This document shows positions 3,294 to 5,491 of a DNA stretch of 5,491 bases, one piece after another (the stretch's first letter is position 1; each line of letters opens with the position of its first letter). Both the position numbers and the translations under genes were made by a program. The notes under the pieces are model-generated. The model was not told the origin of the DNA. It saw only the letters and a list, made by a program, of their open reading frames with translations, and searched no databases. The DNA comes from Achromobacter sp. (GTDB taxonomy: Bacteria; Pseudomonadota; Gammaproteobacteria; Burkholderiales; Burkholderiaceae_B), in NCBI GenBank assembly GCA_003454835.1, contig DMTA01000457.1, forward strand, positions 1-5,491. Reading direction: 5' to 3'.

Positions 3294-5491
3294 ATGGCCG
3301 GATCCGGCTCCGATCACACGCTCGCCCCGTCCATCAACCCCTGGACGGCCGCCTACGAATACGCCGTGGACGCCTGGCAACGCGGCGTGCTTTACGCGGA
3401 CGTGATGCGCCAGCGCGGCAATCAGTATCACGAACACATGGCCAAGCGCGCGCCCAACGTGCTCAGCATGGAATTCGAGCTGGTGCTGGATGGCCGCGAG
3501 CTGCCCCGCCCCGTCAACTATGGCCTGTTGCGGATCAAGCCCCCGGCCGGCGTGGAAACGGACCCGATCAAACGCCCCTTCCTGGTGGTGGACCCGCGCG
3601 CGGGCCATGGTCCGGGCATCGGCGGCTTCAAGCCGGAGAGCGAAATCGGCGTGGCCGTGCGCGCGGGGCATCCCTGCTACTTTGCGACCTTCCTGCCGCA
3701 GCCCATGCCCACCCAGACCGTCGAAGACGTGATGATGGCCGAGGCGCGCTTCCTGGAAGAAATCATTGCGCTGCACCCGGACGCCGAGGGCAAGCCCGTG
3801 GTCGTCGCCAATTGCCAGGCGGGCTGGCAGATCATGATGACCGCGGCAGTGCGTCCCGAACTGTTCGGGCCGATCATCGTGGCGGGCGCGCCGCTGTCGT
3901 ACTGGGCGGGCTGGCGCAACATGAATCCCATGCGCTACGCCGGCGGCCTGCTCGGCGGAAGCTGGCTCACGGCCATGACCAGCGACCTGGGCAACGGCAA
4001 GTTCGACGGCGCCTGGCTGGTGCAGAACTTCGAGAACCTCAATCCCGCCAACACGCTGTGGTCCAAGCAGTACAACCTGTACGCGAACGTGGACACTGAA
4101 GCCGATCGCTACCTGAGCTTCGAAAAATGGTGGGGCGGCCATGTCTTCCTGAACGGGCCCGAGATCCAGTACATCGTCGACAACCTGTTCGTCGGCAACC
4201 GCCTGGCCACCGCCGGCCTGGTGACGTCCGACGGCATCCGCATCGACCTGCGCAACATCCGCTCGCCCATCGTGGTGTTCTGCTCCAAGGGCGACAACAT
4301 CACACCGCCCCCGCAGGCGCTGGGCTGGATTCCCGACCTGTACCAGAACGAGGCCGAAGTCCTGGCCCACGGCCAGACCATCGTCTACGCCATCCACGAA
4401 AGCATCGGACACCTGGGCATCTTCGTGTCCGGCAGCGTGGCCCGCAAGGAACACCAGGAATTCACCTCCAACATCGACATGATCGATGTGCTCCCGCCCG
4501 GCATCTACCAGGCCGAGATCGCCGACAAGACGCCGGACACGCCCAACGCCGATCTGGCTTTCGGCAACTACGTGCTGTCCTTCGAACAGCGCAAGCTGGA
4601 CGACGTGCGCGCCATCGTCGACCGCAAGGAAGAAGACGACCAGCGCTTTGCCGCGGTGGCCCGTATCTCGGACATCAATCTGGGCATGTACCGCAGTTTC
4701 GTCCAGCCGTGGCTGCGCACCATGGTGACGCCGCAATCGGCCGAGTGGATGCAGCGCATGCACCCGCTGCGCCTGCCCTACGAACTGATCTCCGACCGCA
4801 ATCCGCTCATTGCGCCCATCGCCAAGGTCGCCGAACAGGTCCGTGAAAACCGCCAGCAGGCCGCGCCCACCAATCCCTTCGTGGTGGCGCAGGAGATGTT
4901 CTCGAACTGGATCGAGACCAGCCTGAACATCTTCCAGGAACTGCGCGATTCGGCCGACGAGCGCACCTTCATGAGCGTGTATGGATCGCCGGTTGTGCAG
5001 GATCTGGCCGGCCTGGGCGCCAAGTCCGGCCCGCCGCGCCGTCATCCGGGCGTCTCGCCGGAACATCGCCGCTTCATGGAAGACCGCGCCGCCGAACTGC
5101 GCTCGATGCTGCAGGAAGGCGGTCTGCGCGTGGCCGCGATCCGGATGCTGTTGTATGTGTCCGGCGCCGAGGGCGGCCTGGACGAGCGCAGCTTCGCGCT
5201 CATCCGCAAGATGCGCGCCGAAGCCGACAACGCGCTGACGCTGGAGGCCTTCAAGGACGTGATCCGCGAACAGGCCTTGATGATGACGCTGGATTCGGAC
5301 GCTGCTATTCAGGCCATGCCGCGTCTTCTGGAAGACTCGTCGGCCGCGGAAATCCGCGCCAGCCTGGTCGCGATGAAGGGCGTCCTGGAAGCCGCCGAGC
5401 CGCTGAGCGACGCCGCGCGCGAAAGCCTGAACGAAATGGAGCGCATTTTTGAAGCGGCCGAACGCCGCGCGCAGCGGCGCGAACAGGGTCA
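3294..5491 (+). CDS. DUF3141 protein, PHA-synthase-like alpha/beta hydrolase with TerB-like C-terminus (3' end cut off)
   Basis: The frame is open from ATG 3294 (AGGAG at 3283-3287, 6 nt away) to the window edge: 732 codons and no stop. I recognise the DUF3141 family, often annotated as poly(3-hydroxyalkanoate) synthetase-like; its reaction is not established. An N-terminal helical part (about 12-60, with WQRGVLYADVMRQRGNQYHE) leads into LDGRELPRPVNYGLLRI. The alpha/beta-hydrolase core runs from about 80 to 385. Its likely nucleophile is C174 in VVVANCQAGW, with D334 in CSKGDNITPP and H373 in ESIGHLGIF; order and spacing match the Cys-Asp-His triad of PhaC. A second helical stretch (about 527-575, from NPFVVAQEMFSNWIE to VYGSPVVQDLAGLG) follows. 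The C-terminal part (about 590-725), with AIRMLLYVSGAEGGLDERSF, resembles TerB-like domains. There is no signal peptide or obvious membrane segment. In related genomes I recall this gene preceding phosphate acetyltransferase, acetate kinase and fabI genes; that lies outside this window. Confidence 0.9.
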   Translation, partial: MAGSGSDHTLAPSINPWTAAYEYAVDAWQRGVLYADVMRQRGNQYHEHMAKRAPNVLSMEFELVLDGRELPRPVNYGLLRIKPPAGVETDPIKRPFLVVDPRAGHGPGIGGFKPESEIGVAVRAGHPCYFATFLPQPMPTQTVEDVMMAEARFLEEIIALHPDAEGKPVVVANCQAGWQIMMTAAVRPELFGPIIVAGAPLSYWAGWRNMNPMRYAGGLLGGSWLTAMTSDLGNGKFDGAWLVQNFENLNPANTLWSKQYNLYANVDTEADRYLSFEKWWGGHVFLNGPEIQYIVDNLFVGNRLATAGLVTSDGIRIDLRNIRSPIVVFCSKGDNITPPPQALGWIPDLYQNEAEVLAHGQTIVYAIHESIGHLGIFVSGSVARKEHQEFTSNIDMIDVLPPGIYQAEIADKTPDTPNADLAFGNYVLSFEQRKLDDVRAIVDRKEEDDQRFAAVARISDINLGMYRSFVQPWLRTMVTPQSAEWMQRMHPLRLPYELISDRNPLIAPIAKVAEQVRENRQQAAPTNPFVVAQEMFSNWIETSLNIFQELRDSADERTFMSVYGSPVVQDLAGLGAKSGPPRRHPGVSPEHRRFMEDRAAELRSMLQEGGLRVAAIRMLLYVSGAEGGLDERSFALIRKMRAEADNALTLEAFKDVIREQALMMTLDSDAAIQAMPRLLEDSSAAEIRASLVAMKGVLEAAEPLSDAARESLNEMERIFEAAERRAQRREQG

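Noticed and set aside
3176..4099. A 307-codon plus-strand frame overlapping the start of the DUF3141 gene
   Set aside because: Arg-rich composition typical of an off-frame reading of GC-rich DNA; the DUF3141 frame explains the same bases with conserved motifs.
3279..5066. A 595-codon open frame on the minus strand opposite the DUF3141 gene
   Set aside because: It is the mirror of a strongly G/C-third-position gene, which removes stops on the opposite strand. Its product is a low-complexity His/Gly/Val/Ala-rich chain with no recognisable domain, while the plus strand has clear family motifs and a ribosome site.
1..5491. CRISPR array, tRNA, rRNA, insertion sequence or phage content
   Set aside because: No regularly spaced repeats, no cloverleaf or transposase-like frame seen; base composition is uniform and the genes are typical chromosomal ones.

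Overview
The window is GC-rich DNA with strong G/C bias at third codon positions. The gene set points to a betaproteobacterium of the order Burkholderiales, most likely Alcaligenaceae (Bordetella/Achromobacter type). That assignment is inferred from family recognition and base composition; no marker gene proves it.

Left part (81-1339, minus strand): a two-gene chaperone operon. cbpA encodes a class B J-domain protein (DnaJ paralogue and curved-DNA-binding protein). cbpM encodes its small MerR-like modulator and starts 2 nt after the cbpA stop. A promoter of sigma-70 form, TTGAAA-17-TATCTT, lies about 60 nt upstream of cbpA. Its spacer carries a CCCC block, so it also resembles a heat-shock (sigma-32) promoter.

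Middle (1544-3141, plus strand): three small enzyme-like genes. They are a single-domain cupin of the DHCW-motif family, a YfcF-type glutathione transferase starting at TTG, and a VOC (glyoxalase/bleomycin-resistance) protein. The last two are 22 nt apart and probably co-transcribed. The VOC protein has an unusual extra segment containing a 12-nt tandem duplication.

Right part (3142-5491, plus strand): a 152-nt intergenic region leads into a long gene that runs off the window. In that region a dyad covers a candidate promoter, followed by two back-to-back stem-loops and a good Shine-Dalgarno. The gene encodes a DUF3141 protein, a relative of poly(3-hydroxyalkanoate) synthases with a visible Cys-Asp-His triad and a TerB-like C-terminal part. 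At least 732 residues are in the window.

Most of the window is ordinary core or semi-core content; I see no mobile element, tRNA, rRNA or CRISPR array. The best candidates for something poorly described are the DUF3141 protein (PhaC-like active site joined to a TerB-like domain) and its structured leader.
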